Shown in pieces: positions 36,124-44,984 of a stretch of DNA of 64,000 nucleotides (positions are counted from its first letter, which is position 1; each line of letters opens with the position of its first letter). A program made the translations under genes and the position numbers. The DNA comes from Roseinatronobacter sp. S2. Lineage in GTDB: Bacteria; Pseudomonadota; Alphaproteobacteria; Rhodobacterales; Rhodobacteraceae. The stretch is taken from the NCBI RefSeq assembly GCF_029581395.1, contig NZ_CP121113.1:2104001-2168000 (forward strand), in the 5' to 3' direction. The notes below the pieces were generated by a model. That model made no database searches, was not told where the DNA came from, and saw only the letters and a list, made by a program, of their open reading frames with translations.

Positions 36124-37563
36124 ATGTTCCAAACGGTTGAAATTCCTTTCTGGTTGCTGATTCTTGTTCTTGCCTTCGCCGCGGTCACTTTCGCGTCGCA
36201 TTTCCTGTTTCCGTCCGTGCGCTGGTTTTTCCGCAGGCGCATGGAACGGGCGGTGGCCAGGCTTAACACCCGCCTTGCCCGCCCGATTGAACCGTTTCGC
36301 ATTATGCGCAGGCAAGATCAGGTCACCCGTCTGATTTATGACCCCAAGGTGATGGAAGCGGTGCGCGATTACGCCCGCCAGATCGGCGTGCCCCCCAATG
36401 TGGCCTTTGAACGGGCCAGATCCTATGCGCGCGAAATTGTGCCCGGGTTTTCCACCGCGACATATTTCGGGTTCGCCATCAAGCTGGCCCAACGCCTGTC
36501 GCAGGGGCTATATGATGTCCGCCTTGGCGGGGGCGAGGCGAAAGCCCTTGAAAAGATCGACAGTTCCGCCTCGGTTGTGTTCGTCATGAACCACCGCTCC
36601 AACATGGACTATGTGTTGATCACATGGCTGGCCTCCAGCCATTCCGCGCTAAGCTATGCCGTGGGCGAATGGGCGCGTGTGTGGCCACTAAAGGCGCTGA
36701 TCCGCGCGATGGGGGCGTATTTCATTCGCAGGCGGTATTCCAACAGCTTGTATCGCGCGATTCTGGCGCGCTATGTCCAGATGTCGATCCAGCAAGGCAC
36801 CACACAGGCCATTTTCCCCGAAGGCGGGCTAAGTCTGAATGGCAGTGTCGGAAAGGCCCAGAAAGGGCTGCTGCATTACATTGTGCGCGGGTTCAATGTG
36901 CATGATTCGGCGGATGTTGTGTTTGTGCCGGTTGCCCTGAACTATGACCGTGTGCTTGAAGACCGCGTGCTGATTACTGCCGGTATGCATGGCATTCGCC
37001 GCTTTCCGGTGCGCGCAAAGGTGGTGTTGGGGTTCATCCTGCGTGTTTTGTGGCAAAAAGCGCGCGGGCGGTTTTCGCCCTTCGGGTATGCGGCGGTTTG
37101 CTATGGTGAACCACTGTCGCTGCGGGATTTTCTGACGCAATCACCGGCCCCCAGCACCAGAACCCTGTCCGAAGCCCTGATGTTGCGCATCCGCGCGGCG
37201 GTGCCGGTGCTGCCCGTGCCGCTGGTCGCGGCGGCGCTGGTGCAAAGCGATCTGTCTTGCAGCAAGGACACCCTTACGCAGGCGAGCCAGTCCATTCTTG
37301 ACATGTTGTCCGACAAAAACGCCTGGATACACCTGCCAGATGGGCAGCTGGAGCAGGCCATAGAAACAGGATTGTCGGTGCTAAAGCGGCGCGGCGTCAT
37401 CACGCAGGAAGGGGATAAGGTGTCCTTGACCCCGTCGCAATCCGATGTGCTAAGCTTTTATGCCGCGTCTGTATTGCAACGGCTGGATGCGCCGACAGGA
37501 ATTGCGCCTTCGGCCAGCCTGCGCCTTGATCTGCCTCCAAGACCGAAGAGGGTAAAGTCATAA
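36124..37563 (+). CDS. 1-acyl-sn-glycerol-3-phosphate acyltransferase-like membrane enzyme
   Basis: A 479-aa PlsB/PlsC-fold acyltransferase with an N-terminal TM helix (PFWLLILVLAFAAVTFASHFL). The catalytic NHRSNMDYVL (HX4D) is near residue 160 and the FPEGGLS motif near 240. At this length it lies between PlsC (about 250 aa) and PlsB (about 800 aa), resembling the glycerol-3-phosphate acyltransferase-like proteins next to ccr in Rhodobacter-type genomes. Likely acts in phospholipid synthesis at the inner membrane. A long C-terminal helical region (~350-479) has no motif I recognise. Confidence 0.82.
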   Translation: MFQTVEIPFWLLILVLAFAAVTFASHFLFPSVRWFFRRRMERAVARLNTRLARPIEPFRIMRRQDQVTRLIYDPKVMEAVRDYARQIGVPPNVAFERARSYAREIVPGFSTATYFGFAIKLAQRLSQGLYDVRLGGGEAKALEKIDSSASVVFVMNHRSNMDYVLITWLASSHSALSYAVGEWARVWPLKALIRAMGAYFIRRRYSNSLYRAILARYVQMSIQQGTTQAIFPEGGLSLNGSVGKAQKGLLHYIVRGFNVHDSADVVFVPVALNYDRVLEDRVLITAGMHGIRRFPVRAKVVLGFILRVLWQKARGRFSPFGYAAVCYGEPLSLRDFLTQSPAPSTRTLSEALMLRIRAAVPVLPVPLVAAALVQSDLSCSKDTLTQASQSILDMLSDKNAWIHLPDGQLEQAIETGLSVLKRRGVITQEGDKVSLTPSQSDVLSFYAASVLQRLDAPTGIAPSASLRLDLPPRPKRVKS

Positions 37564-37596
37564 AATTACAAAATCTGCTAAAATAGGGTTGCATTG

Positions 37597-37625
37597 TTGC
37601 GCATGCGATTCTATGCATGCTGCAA
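37597..37625. promoter_or_regulatory. Imperfect inverted repeat upstream of ccr
   Basis: TTGCGCATGC (37597-37606) and GCATGCTGCAA (37615-37625) are complementary apart from one inserted base. They lie 70 nt before the ccr start. The TGCATGC core also occurs next to the mcm promoter (6555). Operator role is inferred. Confidence 0.35.
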
Positions 37626-37694
37626 GTGCCGCATGAATTGCTGCGGCGCGGCACATTCAGCGGTTGCCCGCGATACACTAACTTGGAGGCACAC

Positions 37695-38987
37695 ATGGCT
37701 CTGGACCAGACTATCGGAATCGCGCCTTACGACGCACCGGAAAAAGACCTGTATGAAATCGGGGAAATGCCCCCTTTGGGATATGTCCCCAAACAGATGT
37801 ATGCTTGGGCCATCCGTCGCGAACGCCACGGCGAACCCGAAACTGCGATGCAGATCGAAGTCGTCGATATTCCCGCCCTCGACAGTCACGAAGTGCTGGT
37901 TCTGGTCATGGCGGCGGGTGTCAATTACAACGGCATCTGGGCCGGACTGGGCCAGCCTATTTCACCGTTTGACGTGCATAAAGCACCGTTTCACATTGCC
38001 GGATCGGACGCATCCGGCATCGTCTGGGCTGTGGGGTCCGCAGTCAAGCGCTGGAAGGTCGGCGATGAGGTGGTGATTCACTGCAATCAGGATGATGGTG
38101 ATGACGAGCATTGCAATGGCGGCGATCCCATGTTCAGCCCCAGCCAGCGCATCTGGGGGTATGAAACACCTGACGGGTCTTTTGCACAATTCACCAATGT
38201 TCAGGCCCAGCAGCTTATGCCCCGCCCCAAGCACCTGACATGGGAAGAATCTGCCTGCTACACGCTGACACTGGCCACCGCTTACCGCATGTTGTTCGGC
38301 CATGAACCGCATGATCTTAAACCCGGCCAGAACGTGCTGGTCTGGGGTGCATCGGGGGGCCTTGGGTCTTATGCGATCCAGTTGGCCAACACCGCCGGTG
38401 CGAATGCCATCGGTGTCATCTCGGACGAAAGCAAACGCCAGTTTGTGCTGGATCAGGGCGCAAAGGGCGTCATCAACCGCAAGGATTTCAACTGCTGGGG
38501 GCAATTGCCCACCGTCAACACGCCTGAATATAACGACTGGCTGAAAGAAGCGCGCAAATTCGGCAAGGCCATCTGGGACATTACCGGCAAGGGCGTGAAT
38601 GTCGACATGGTGTTTGAACACCCGGGCGAGGCGACATTTCCAGTGTCCACGCTTGTGGTCAAAAAGGGCGGCATGGTTGTTATCTGCGCGGGCACCAGCG
38701 GGTTTAACTGCACGTTTGATGTGCGCTATATGTGGATGCACCAAAAGCGCCTTCAGGGGTCACATTTCGCCCATCTGAAACAAGCATCCGCTGCCAACCA
38801 GCTGATGATCGAACGCCGCCTTGATCCGTGCATGTCCGAAGTGTTCCCTTGGGCCGAAATCCCGCAGGCGCATACGAAAATGTATCGCAACCAACACAAG
38901 CCCGGCAATATGGCGGTTCTGGTTCAGGCGCCGCGCACCGGCCTGCGCACATTCGAGGACGCATTGGCTGCTGGCCCCAAGACCTGA
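37695..38987 (+). CDS. ccr: Crotonyl-CoA carboxylase/reductase
   Basis: NADPH-dependent reductive carboxylation of crotonyl-CoA to (2S)-ethylmalonyl-CoA, the key step of the ethylmalonyl-CoA pathway for acetate and C1 growth. The 430-aa medium-chain dehydrogenase-fold protein matches the Rhodobacter sphaeroides enzyme almost word for word (YEIGEMPPLGYVPKQMYAWA; IHCNQDDGDDEHCNGGDPMF; WGASGGLGSYAIQ Rossmann loop near 220; VDMVFEHPGEATFP). GGAGG at 37685-37689, 5 nt before ATG 37695, sets the start. The next genes are not meaA or mcl. A strong terminator ends the unit. Confidence 0.97.
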   Translation: MALDQTIGIAPYDAPEKDLYEIGEMPPLGYVPKQMYAWAIRRERHGEPETAMQIEVVDIPALDSHEVLVLVMAAGVNYNGIWAGLGQPISPFDVHKAPFHIAGSDASGIVWAVGSAVKRWKVGDEVVIHCNQDDGDDEHCNGGDPMFSPSQRIWGYETPDGSFAQFTNVQAQQLMPRPKHLTWEESACYTLTLATAYRMLFGHEPHDLKPGQNVLVWGASGGLGSYAIQLANTAGANAIGVISDESKRQFVLDQGAKGVINRKDFNCWGQLPTVNTPEYNDWLKEARKFGKAIWDITGKGVNVDMVFEHPGEATFPVSTLVVKKGGMVVICAGTSGFNCTFDVRYMWMHQKRLQGSHFAHLKQASAANQLMIERRLDPCMSEVFPWAEIPQAHTKMYRNQHKPGNMAVLVQAPRTGLRTFEDALAAGPKT

Positions 38988-39015
38988 CATCCCGTCGGAC
39001 ACGGCATCTACAGAT

Positions 39016-39043
39016 CGCTGCCCCGTTTCGGGGCAGCGTTTTT
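39016..39043 (+). terminator. Intrinsic terminator of ccr
   Basis: Perfect 10-bp stem CGCTGCCCCG / CGGGGCAGCG with the loop TTT and T5, 28 nt after the stop codon. Confidence 0.95.
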
Positions 39044-39139
39044 CTATGGTGTCCGTCAACGCTTTCGTAAGCCCCCGTCCCCTATCCTTGGTGCTCAATC
39101 GGTTCGGGCGTGACCCTGCCGCAAAACGGAGGGTTCAGG

Positions 39140-39307
39140 ATGCGCCATGACTGGCTGGTCGCACAGTTGGATGCCATGAAACGCTATGCATTGCAAAACC
39201 ACCTGTCGGAACTGGCCGACGCCTTGCAGACTGCGAAGCTGGTAGCTTTGGTCGAAATCGCATCGATCGAAGGAAAGCGCCCCATACCACCACAACACGA
39301 CACCTGA
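39140..39307 (+). CDS. Small conserved-looking hypothetical protein
   Basis: A 55-aa protein (starts MRHDWLVAQLDAMKRYALQN) with a strong GGAGGG ribosome binding site at 39128-39133, 6 nt before the ATG. It is predicted helical throughout, ending in KRPIPPQHDT; no signal peptide or motif. It could be a small regulator or part of a toxin/antitoxin-like pair, but no partner is adjacent. The ribosome binding site and the amphipathic helix pattern argue that it is real. Confidence 0.6.
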   Translation: MRHDWLVAQLDAMKRYALQNHLSELADALQTAKLVALVEIASIEGKRPIPPQHDT

Positions 39308-39410
39308 CCCGCATGCGGATATGTGCTGTCACCACAGGCCCGACACTTTTTTGACCAATCCTTCTGAAAACGGTTCCCATTTCCGGCGGGGCATGCTGTA
39401 GACAGGCATC

Positions 39411-40934
39411 ATGTCCATCCCTGCCCTGCAATTCTCCGATGATCAGGCCGAAGCCTGGGATCAGATCGCCTCAACGCTCCAGAAAGCGGGCGTCGATCTG
39501 ACCGAAGGCATATGCCTGCCTGCCCCCGATGCCGACAATACTGTTCTTGCCATCACCGGCAAGGCAGGGTCGGGCAAGACCATGCTGCTGGCTGGTCTGA
39601 CCAAGGCGCTGACGGATGCAGGCGTCGAAATCGTCTCGGGCGATTATGAAAGCCGCAGACGGGCCGAGCGGCGCAGTCTGGCTGTGCTCGCCCCCACAAA
39701 CAAGGCGGCATCAGTGCTGCGCGCGCGCGGCGTGCCCGCCACCACAATTCACCGCATTCTTTATACGCCGGTCTATGACCCTGAGTATGAGAAAATCGCC
39801 GAGTGGCTGGCGGGCAACCTGCCGCGCCCCGATGTCGAAGGGCTGACCGACACCGCGCTGGACCGCGCGCAGGCGTTCTATGAACAGGTCAAATCCATCC
39901 CCGGCGCATTGGCGGCGGCGGGCTTGCGCGGGTCGGATTTCATAACCGGGTGGAAACGGCGCAATGATCCGCTGGATATAGGCTTCGTCGATGAAAGCTC
40001 GATGCTGGATGCGCGCCAGCTTGATGACCTTAAGGAATTGTTTTCCACCCTGATTCTGTTTGGCGATCCCGCGCAGCTGGCCCCTGTCGGGCAATCGGGG
40101 GAAATGGTGTTTGACCGGCTGCCCGCGCCTGCGAAACTGCATCTGTCGCGCATTCACCGGCAGGCACAGGACAACCCCATTCTGGACCTTGCGCATGCGC
40201 TGGCCGACCCCGATCTGGGGTTCGAGGCGTTTGAACGCCGGGTCGAGGCGGCGGCGGCACAAGACAGCCGCGTGCATCTTGCCGAACGCGTGGACAGTGA
40301 TCTGATGGCGCGCTCGCCCGTGCTGGTCTGGCGCAACGCAACCCGACTGCGCCTGATCAACGCCTTCCGCCGCGTCCATGATGCCCCCGACACCGAATTG
40401 CGCCCGGGCGAGCCGTTGATGTGTGACGGGCTGGAACTGCCGCTGAAACACCGCAAGAAACGCATTGATCTGGAAGCGCGCGGCCTGATCAAGGGCGCGC
40501 AGGTCGTCTATCTTGGACCGGGGCGCAAACCCGGCTTCTCAAGGCTGCATATTTTCGGCGCGGAAGAACCGCAAATATCTGTGGCCTCGATTATCAAGAT
40601 CGAAACCGATATCGACGAAGAACCCTTCATTCCCTTTGCCGCAACAATGGGCGCGGCTTTCGTGCATGGCGCGGCGGTCACCATCCACAAGGCGCAAGGG
40701 TCACAATGGCCGGAAGTGCAGGTCTTCGCGCCCGATCTTTTTGCCGCAGCGCGCGCCGGTCGGGTGGAAGCGGGCATACCGCTTTGGAAACGTCTGGCCT
40801 ATGTGGCCATCACCCGCGCCGAACACCGGCTGCACTGGGTTATTCGCAACCGCCTGGCGCGGCCGCAAGCTCCCTTATCCACGGATGATCTGGCCAGTCC
40901 CGCAGCGCCGCTGGCCCTTGCCGCCGAAACCTGA
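39411..40934 (+). CDS. ATP-dependent DNA helicase, RecD2/Dda-like superfamily 1B
   Basis: A 507-aa AAA/UvrD-like helicase. Walker A is AITGKAGSGKTMLLAGL near residue 48; Walker B with a helicase II motif is IGFVDESSMLDA near 195; then LFGDPAQLAPVGQSG (motif III) near 220, a C-terminal VTIHKAQGSQWP (motif V-like) near 425 and AYVAITRAEHRL (motif VI) near 465. This order is that of small RecD2/Pif1-like 5'-3' helicases without RecBC-type partners. The role is probably in DNA repair or replication restart. The element copy 4 follows. Confidence 0.87.
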   Translation: MSIPALQFSDDQAEAWDQIASTLQKAGVDLTEGICLPAPDADNTVLAITGKAGSGKTMLLAGLTKALTDAGVEIVSGDYESRRRAERRSLAVLAPTNKAASVLRARGVPATTIHRILYTPVYDPEYEKIAEWLAGNLPRPDVEGLTDTALDRAQAFYEQVKSIPGALAAAGLRGSDFITGWKRRNDPLDIGFVDESSMLDARQLDDLKELFSTLILFGDPAQLAPVGQSGEMVFDRLPAPAKLHLSRIHRQAQDNPILDLAHALADPDLGFEAFERRVEAAAAQDSRVHLAERVDSDLMARSPVLVWRNATRLRLINAFRRVHDAPDTELRPGEPLMCDGLELPLKHRKKRIDLEARGLIKGAQVVYLGPGRKPGFSRLHIFGAEEPQISVASIIKIETDIDEEPFIPFAATMGAAFVHGAAVTIHKAQGSQWPEVQVFAPDLFAAARAGRVEAGIPLWKRLAYVAITRAEHRLHWVIRNRLARPQAPLSTDDLASPAAPLALAAET

Positions 40935-41030
40935 ACCTTTGAAACGCACCCAACCGCCCCTGAACCACACGCCAACACCTGGTGTCGGGGTGCCAGTTTT
41001 CTGCGCCATGCTTTGAAAATCCACTTTCAA

Positions 41031-41097
41031 CTTCATCTTGCGACAAATACTCTGGGGTGAATTGGGCGCACTCGCGCCCAAGAGGGGCAACGCCCCT
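41031..41097 (-). repeat. Structured intergenic element, copy 4
   Basis: On the minus strand: hairpin AGGGGC-GTT-GCCCCT (41097-41083), hairpin TTGGGCGC-GAGT-GCGCCCAA (41081-41062), spacer TTCACCCC, then AGAGTATTTGTCGCAAGATG continuing AAG (to 41031). The arrangement and spacer are identical to copy 2, while stem 2 differs by paired changes (GCC/GGC against GCGC/GCGC). Confidence 0.7.
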
Positions 41098-41133
41098 GCC
41101 CGCCGACCCTGCCCTTGTCCGGAAGGAATGCCT

Positions 41134-41370
41134 ATGCGCTGTGTCTTTGTCCAGTTTCGTTGCCAGCCCGGCAAAACCTATGACGTTGCCGATGCAATTT
41201 ATGACCGCGAAATTGTGTCCGAGCTGTATTCCACATCCGGCGAATATGACCTGATCGCCAAAATCTATATCCCTGAAAATGAAGATGTGGGCCATTTCCT
41301 GAATGAACGCCTGTTCGACATTGCGGGCATCAACCGCACAATGACAACCATGACATTCAAGGCATTCTGA
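41134..41370 (+). CDS. Stand-alone Lrp/AsnC ligand-binding (RAM) domain protein
   Basis: A 78-aa protein equal to the regulator-of-amino-acid-metabolism domain of Lrp/AsnC regulators without the helix-turn-helix (starts MRCVFVQFRCQPGKTYDVAD, with the SELYSTSGEYDLIAKIYIP strand pattern and INRTMTTMTFKAF end). AAGGA, 7 nt upstream, selects ATG 41134. Such single-domain proteins oligomerise and bind amino acids and may modulate full-length Lrp proteins. No operon partner in the same direction. Confidence 0.85.
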   Translation: MRCVFVQFRCQPGKTYDVADAIYDREIVSELYSTSGEYDLIAKIYIPENEDVGHFLNERLFDIAGINRTMTTMTFKAF

Positions 41371-41391
41371 CGCGGGCCAAAGAAGCGTTCC

Positions 41392-42153
41392 TCAGCTTCG
41401 CACGAAGCGGAACAGCGCGGACGCCCCCCAGCCAAAGAAAACAGCCAGCGCCAGCGCCATCAGGCCGTAAAGCGCGGGACGGTCATAGGCCATGTTATAC
41501 AACCAGCGTTCAAGCACCGCCTTCTGAACGTCGATGAATGTTTCCGTCTCGTGCAGGACATCGCCATCGCGCAGCAGGAATATTCGCGCGGTATAGGTGC
41601 CCTCGACGATGTTCTTGGGCAATGTGACACGGGTGTTGAACAATGTGTCACGCTGCAGGGCAACCGTGCTGTCGAGTTCCTGATAAAGCTGCTCGCCCTG
41701 CCTTATGCGAATAAGCGCCTCGGTGAAGGCGGCTGCGTCGCGCGGGTCCGGTCCGCGCGCTTCAAAAATTGCCAGCCGTGTTGAAATGCGGTGGGTCAGG
41801 TCCGCCTCTGCCGACAGGATATCGCTCAGCGGCGCGGTGCCCGCAACCGCATAGAAACTGGGGGCCGCGCGCACTTCCTGACTTTCGGTATTCACCCATA
41901 TACCCAAACGTCTGGCCTTGCGCCAGATCACCGCAGGCATGGGCGGCCCCTCGATCGCGACAATGATATCCAGATCACTATCATCGGGCAGCGGGGCTTC
42001 GCGCCGCACGGCCCCGAAAATCAGAATTTCTGACCCTTCATAATTCACGGTCAGCGACACGCGGTTCTGACTAAGCCCGACGATCACTTCCTCTGCGCGT
42101 GCGGGCAGAAGCGACAGCATGCCCAGCAGTATGAACAGCACGACGCCCCGCAT
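41392..42153 (-). CDS. TIGR02186-type exported membrane protein
   Basis: A 253-aa protein with a signal peptide (MRGVVLFILLGMLSLLPARA), a periplasmic body starting EEVIVGLSQNRVSLTVNYEGSE (beta-rich) and a C-terminal TM helix (LYGLMALALAVFFGWGASALF). This matches the family I know as TIGR02186, found beside TauE/SafE permeases in this order. Its start codon overlaps the TauE/SafE stop (TGATG), so the two are translationally coupled. Probably a partner of the transporter; function not established. Confidence 0.8.
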   Translation of the reverse strand: MRGVVLFILLGMLSLLPARAEEVIVGLSQNRVSLTVNYEGSEILIFGAVRREAPLPDDSDLDIIVAIEGPPMPAVIWRKARRLGIWVNTESQEVRAAPSFYAVAGTAPLSDILSAEADLTHRISTRLAIFEARGPDPRDAAAFTEALIRIRQGEQLYQELDSTVALQRDTLFNTRVTLPKNIVEGTYTARIFLLRDGDVLHETETFIDVQKAVLERWLYNMAYDRPALYGLMALALAVFFGWGASALFRFVRS

Positions 42154-43073
42154 CAGAACCGCCCCGGAATGCTGATCGAATACACCTCGGACGGGGTCAG
42201 CAACAAATCCAGCGCGATCTTGCCACAGACCGCCAGCACCAGCAGCGCCAGCAATATCCGCAACTGTTCGGCCTTCATCCGCAAGCCTATGCGCGTGCCG
42301 ATCTGCGCGCCGATCACGCCGCCCAGAATCAAAAAGATCGCCAGCATCACGTCGACCGAATAATTGGTCAGCGCATGCATCATGGTGGTGAAGGCCGCAA
42401 CAAAAGTCACCTGAAACAAGGACGTGCCAATCACCACCTTGGTGGGCATACCCAGCAAATAGATCATCGCAGGCACCAGAACGAACCCGCCGCCAACCCC
42501 CATGATCGCAGCCAGTATGCCCACCCCCACGCCGACCAGCAAAGGTGGAACCACCGATATATATAGCCCCGAGGCGCGGAATTTCATTTTCCATGGCAGG
42601 TTATGCACCCAGTTATGGGTATGCAGCTTCCGGCGCGGCGCATGCGGGTTTTTGGACCGTCGCAAGGCCCGCAAGCTTTCTTGCAGCATCAATGCGCCGA
42701 TGATGCCCAGAAAAATCACATAGGACAGCTGCACAATCAGATCGAGTTGCCCCAGCCGTTGCATCAGGTTGAAAAACCATATCCCGATGATGGACCCGAC
42801 CAGCCCGCCAATCAGCAAAACCGTGCCCATCCGCAAATCGACCGTCTTGCGTTTCAGGTGGGCCAACACACCGGAAATAGACGAGGCAACGACCTGATTA
42901 ACCCCCGTCGCAACCGCCACGGCAGGCGGCACACCAATAAAGAACAACAGCGGTGTAATCAGGAAACCGCCGCCCACACCGAACATGCCCGACAAAACGC
43001 CGACCCCCCCGCCAACCCCCAACAAGGTGAAGGCGTTTACCGATGTTTCGGCGATGGGCAGATAGATCTGCAT
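42153..43073 (-). CDS. TauE/SafE family sulfite/sulfonate exporter
   Basis: A 306-aa inner-membrane permease of the TSUP family with about eight helices in two repeats. The diagnostic glycine-rich loops are GVLSGMFGVGGGFLITPLLFF near residue 25 and GILAAIMGVGGGFVLVPAMIYLLG near 180. Family members export sulfite, sulfoacetate or related organosulfonates. Paired with the TIGR02186 protein downstream. Substrate cannot be told from the sequence. Confidence 0.9.
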   Translation of the reverse strand: MQIYLPIAETSVNAFTLLGVGGGVGVLSGMFGVGGGFLITPLLFFIGVPPAVAVATGVNQVVASSISGVLAHLKRKTVDLRMGTVLLIGGLVGSIIGIWFFNLMQRLGQLDLIVQLSYVIFLGIIGALMLQESLRALRRSKNPHAPRRKLHTHNWVHNLPWKMKFRASGLYISVVPPLLVGVGVGILAAIMGVGGGFVLVPAMIYLLGMPTKVVIGTSLFQVTFVAAFTTMMHALTNYSVDVMLAIFLILGGVIGAQIGTRIGLRMKAEQLRILLALLVLAVCGKIALDLLLTPSEVYSISIPGRF

Positions 43074-43249
43074 CGTTTCCCTGATCCTGAAAAGGGGCAG
43101 AAAATTCGCGCTTCCCTGCCTTCTGCCTCCACCATGACAATCACGACGTTACAGGGCAAGGGGGCCTGCCGCGATTTGATGCAATCAGGTAAATTCCCGC
43201 CCTGCCTGCAACTTTCGCGCCACATTCCGAATTTTGATCGCGGGATTGT

Positions 43250-43696
43250 TTACGCAGACGGCACGTCAAGGCGCAGAACAAGTGCGTCGACGGGGGCGGC
43301 ACAATCATTTGGGCGGTAATAGCCCTTGCGCAAACCAACCTGCACGAACCCGGCCTGTTCATACATGGCGCGCGCCGCCATATTTGTCCGCGCCACTTCC
43401 AGAAAGCACGATTTCGCCCGCCCCCGAAGCCGGTGCACCCCCGCATCCAAAACGGCGCGCCCAATGCCCTTGCGCAGCATATGCGGCGCAACCGCCAGCG
43501 TCAGCAGTTCTGCTTCATCCGCGATATGCCGGAACAGCGCGAAACCGGCAAGCTGCCCGTCCGGCGCATAATTCCATTCCCAAATGCAGGCCGGATCATC
43601 CTGAAAACCCAGAAAATCCTGTGCCGACCATGGTGCAGGCAAGGTGAATGCCTGCGTGTGCAGGGCCGCCAACGCAGATGCGTCCGGCGCATTCAT
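43250..43696 (-). CDS. rimI: GNAT acetyltransferase, RimI-like
   Basis: A 148-aa N-acetyltransferase with the acetyl-CoA loop APHMLRKGIGRAVLD near residue 78 (Q/RxxGxG/A), LEVARTNMAARAMYEQAGFVQVG and a C-terminal strand. Similar to RimI (N-terminal acetylation of S18). Its start overlaps tsaB by 4 nt, the classic tsaB-rimI arrangement. ATG at 43696. Confidence 0.88.
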   Translation of the reverse strand: MNAPDASALAALHTQAFTLPAPWSAQDFLGFQDDPACIWEWNYAPDGQLAGFALFRHIADEAELLTLAVAPHMLRKGIGRAVLDAGVHRLRGRAKSCFLEVARTNMAARAMYEQAGFVQVGLRKGYYRPNDCAAPVDALVLRLDVPSA

Positions 43697-44340
43697 GGCA
43701 GAATGGCAACTGGTGGCTGCGACGATGGCGCGGCATCTGCCGGTCTGATATACAGCGGCGCAGGGCGCGGGTTGGACTGGCCCAGCCGGTGCAAAGCTGC
43801 CCGCGCAATGGCATGCGCCAGCCCGAAGCGGGGCGCTATGAGTTGCGCACCCGTCAGATCCGCCAGCGCTTGCGCCGCGCTGCCGGTCACGGCTGCACCG
43901 TTGATCAGCGCAGGTGCGTTGGCCAGCGCCAGCATTTGCGCCGTGTCGGGGTCGGGCGCGAAGTTTTGCATATACACCTCGTCGCGCCGCGCATCCTCGA
44001 CCACGCAAAGCGGGCGGGGCAGACCTTCGGCACGGGCATCAAAAACCGACACCCCGATGGCCGGCACATTCAGGCCCAGCGACAGGCCGCGTGCGGCAGA
44101 AACCGCAATGCGAATGCCGGTAAAATTCCCCGGCCCCACACCAACCGCCAGGGCGTCCAGATCATGCCAGCCCTTGCCGCCCATGGACAAGACCTGCTCC
44201 AGCAAGGGCAGCAGGCGTTCTGCCTGCCCGCGGGCCATGTCTTCGTGCAACTCTGCCAGCAGGGTGTCGCCCTGCACCAAAGCGGCCGCGCAATGCGCGG
44301 CCGATGTGTCGAAGCCAAGGATGACGGCGTCAGACCGCAA
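43693..44340 (-). CDS. tsaB: tRNA threonylcarbamoyladenosine biosynthesis protein TsaB
   Basis: Scaffold subunit that pairs with TsaD and TsaE to make t6A37 in ANN-decoding tRNAs. The 215-aa protein has an ASKHA fold with ILGFDTSAAHCAAAL at the N-terminus and VGVGPGNFTGIRIAVSAARGL near residue 70. It overlaps nfuA by 11 nt and rimI by 4 nt, forming a tight nfuA-tsaB-rimI operon on the minus strand. Confidence 0.93.
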   Translation of the reverse strand: MRSDAVILGFDTSAAHCAAALVQGDTLLAELHEDMARGQAERLLPLLEQVLSMGGKGWHDLDALAVGVGPGNFTGIRIAVSAARGLSLGLNVPAIGVSVFDARAEGLPRPLCVVEDARRDEVYMQNFAPDPDTAQMLALANAPALINGAAVTGSAAQALADLTGAQLIAPRFGLAHAIARAALHRLGQSNPRPAPLYIRPADAAPSSQPPVAILP

Positions 44341-44887
44341 CAGGGCGCACCTCTGTCACTTCGGGGATGTAATGGCGCAGCAGGTTCTCGATGCCCATTT
44401 TCAACGTCAATGTCGATGACGGGCAACCCGCACATGCGCCCTTCATATGCAGATAGACGATGCCGCGTTCAAACCCGTGAAACGTAATATCGCCCCCGTC
44501 CTGCGCAACTGCGGGGCGCACACGCGTGTCCAGCAGTTCCTTGATCTGGTTCACAATATCGGAATCCGGCCCGTCATGCGCCACATGGCCGGTGCCCGCG
44601 TCCCCATCCATCACCGCCGCGCCGGACTGGAAATGCTCCATGATCGCGCCCAGAATTTCGGGCTTGATATGCTGCCAGTCGACATCATCGGCCTTGGTGA
44701 CGGTCACAAAATCCGATCCCAGAAACACACCCGTAACGCCACTGACGCCGAACAGGCGGCTGGCAAGCGGGGACGTGCCTGCCGTCTCTGCACTTGGAAA
44801 ATCAGCTGTGCCCATGCCCAGCACATCCTGACCGGGCAAAAACTTCAGCGTGGCCGGGTTCGGGGTGGATTCCGTCTGGATAAACAT
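44330..44887 (-). CDS. nfuA: Fe-S carrier NfuA/NifU-like protein
   Basis: Scaffold or carrier of [4Fe-4S] clusters. The 185-aa protein has an N-terminal Nfu_N domain (MFIQTESTPNPATLKFLPG) and a C-terminal NifU-like domain with the ligating CxxC in MKGACAGCPSSTLTLKMGIE near residue 150. Length is standard for the alphaproteobacterial and mitochondrial NFU1-like type. First gene of the operon with tsaB and rimI. Confidence 0.95.
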   Translation of the reverse strand: MFIQTESTPNPATLKFLPGQDVLGMGTADFPSAETAGTSPLASRLFGVSGVTGVFLGSDFVTVTKADDVDWQHIKPEILGAIMEHFQSGAAVMDGDAGTGHVAHDGPDSDIVNQIKELLDTRVRPAVAQDGGDITFHGFERGIVYLHMKGACAGCPSSTLTLKMGIENLLRHYIPEVTEVRPVAV

Positions 44888-44984
44888 TGCGCATTACTCC
44901 TGTGTCTACTGGGGATATGCGCCCTGCCCTATGCTGTGTCAAGGCGCGCTTGACACGGGCGCAGTGGCGGGACAGTTTCGGTTT

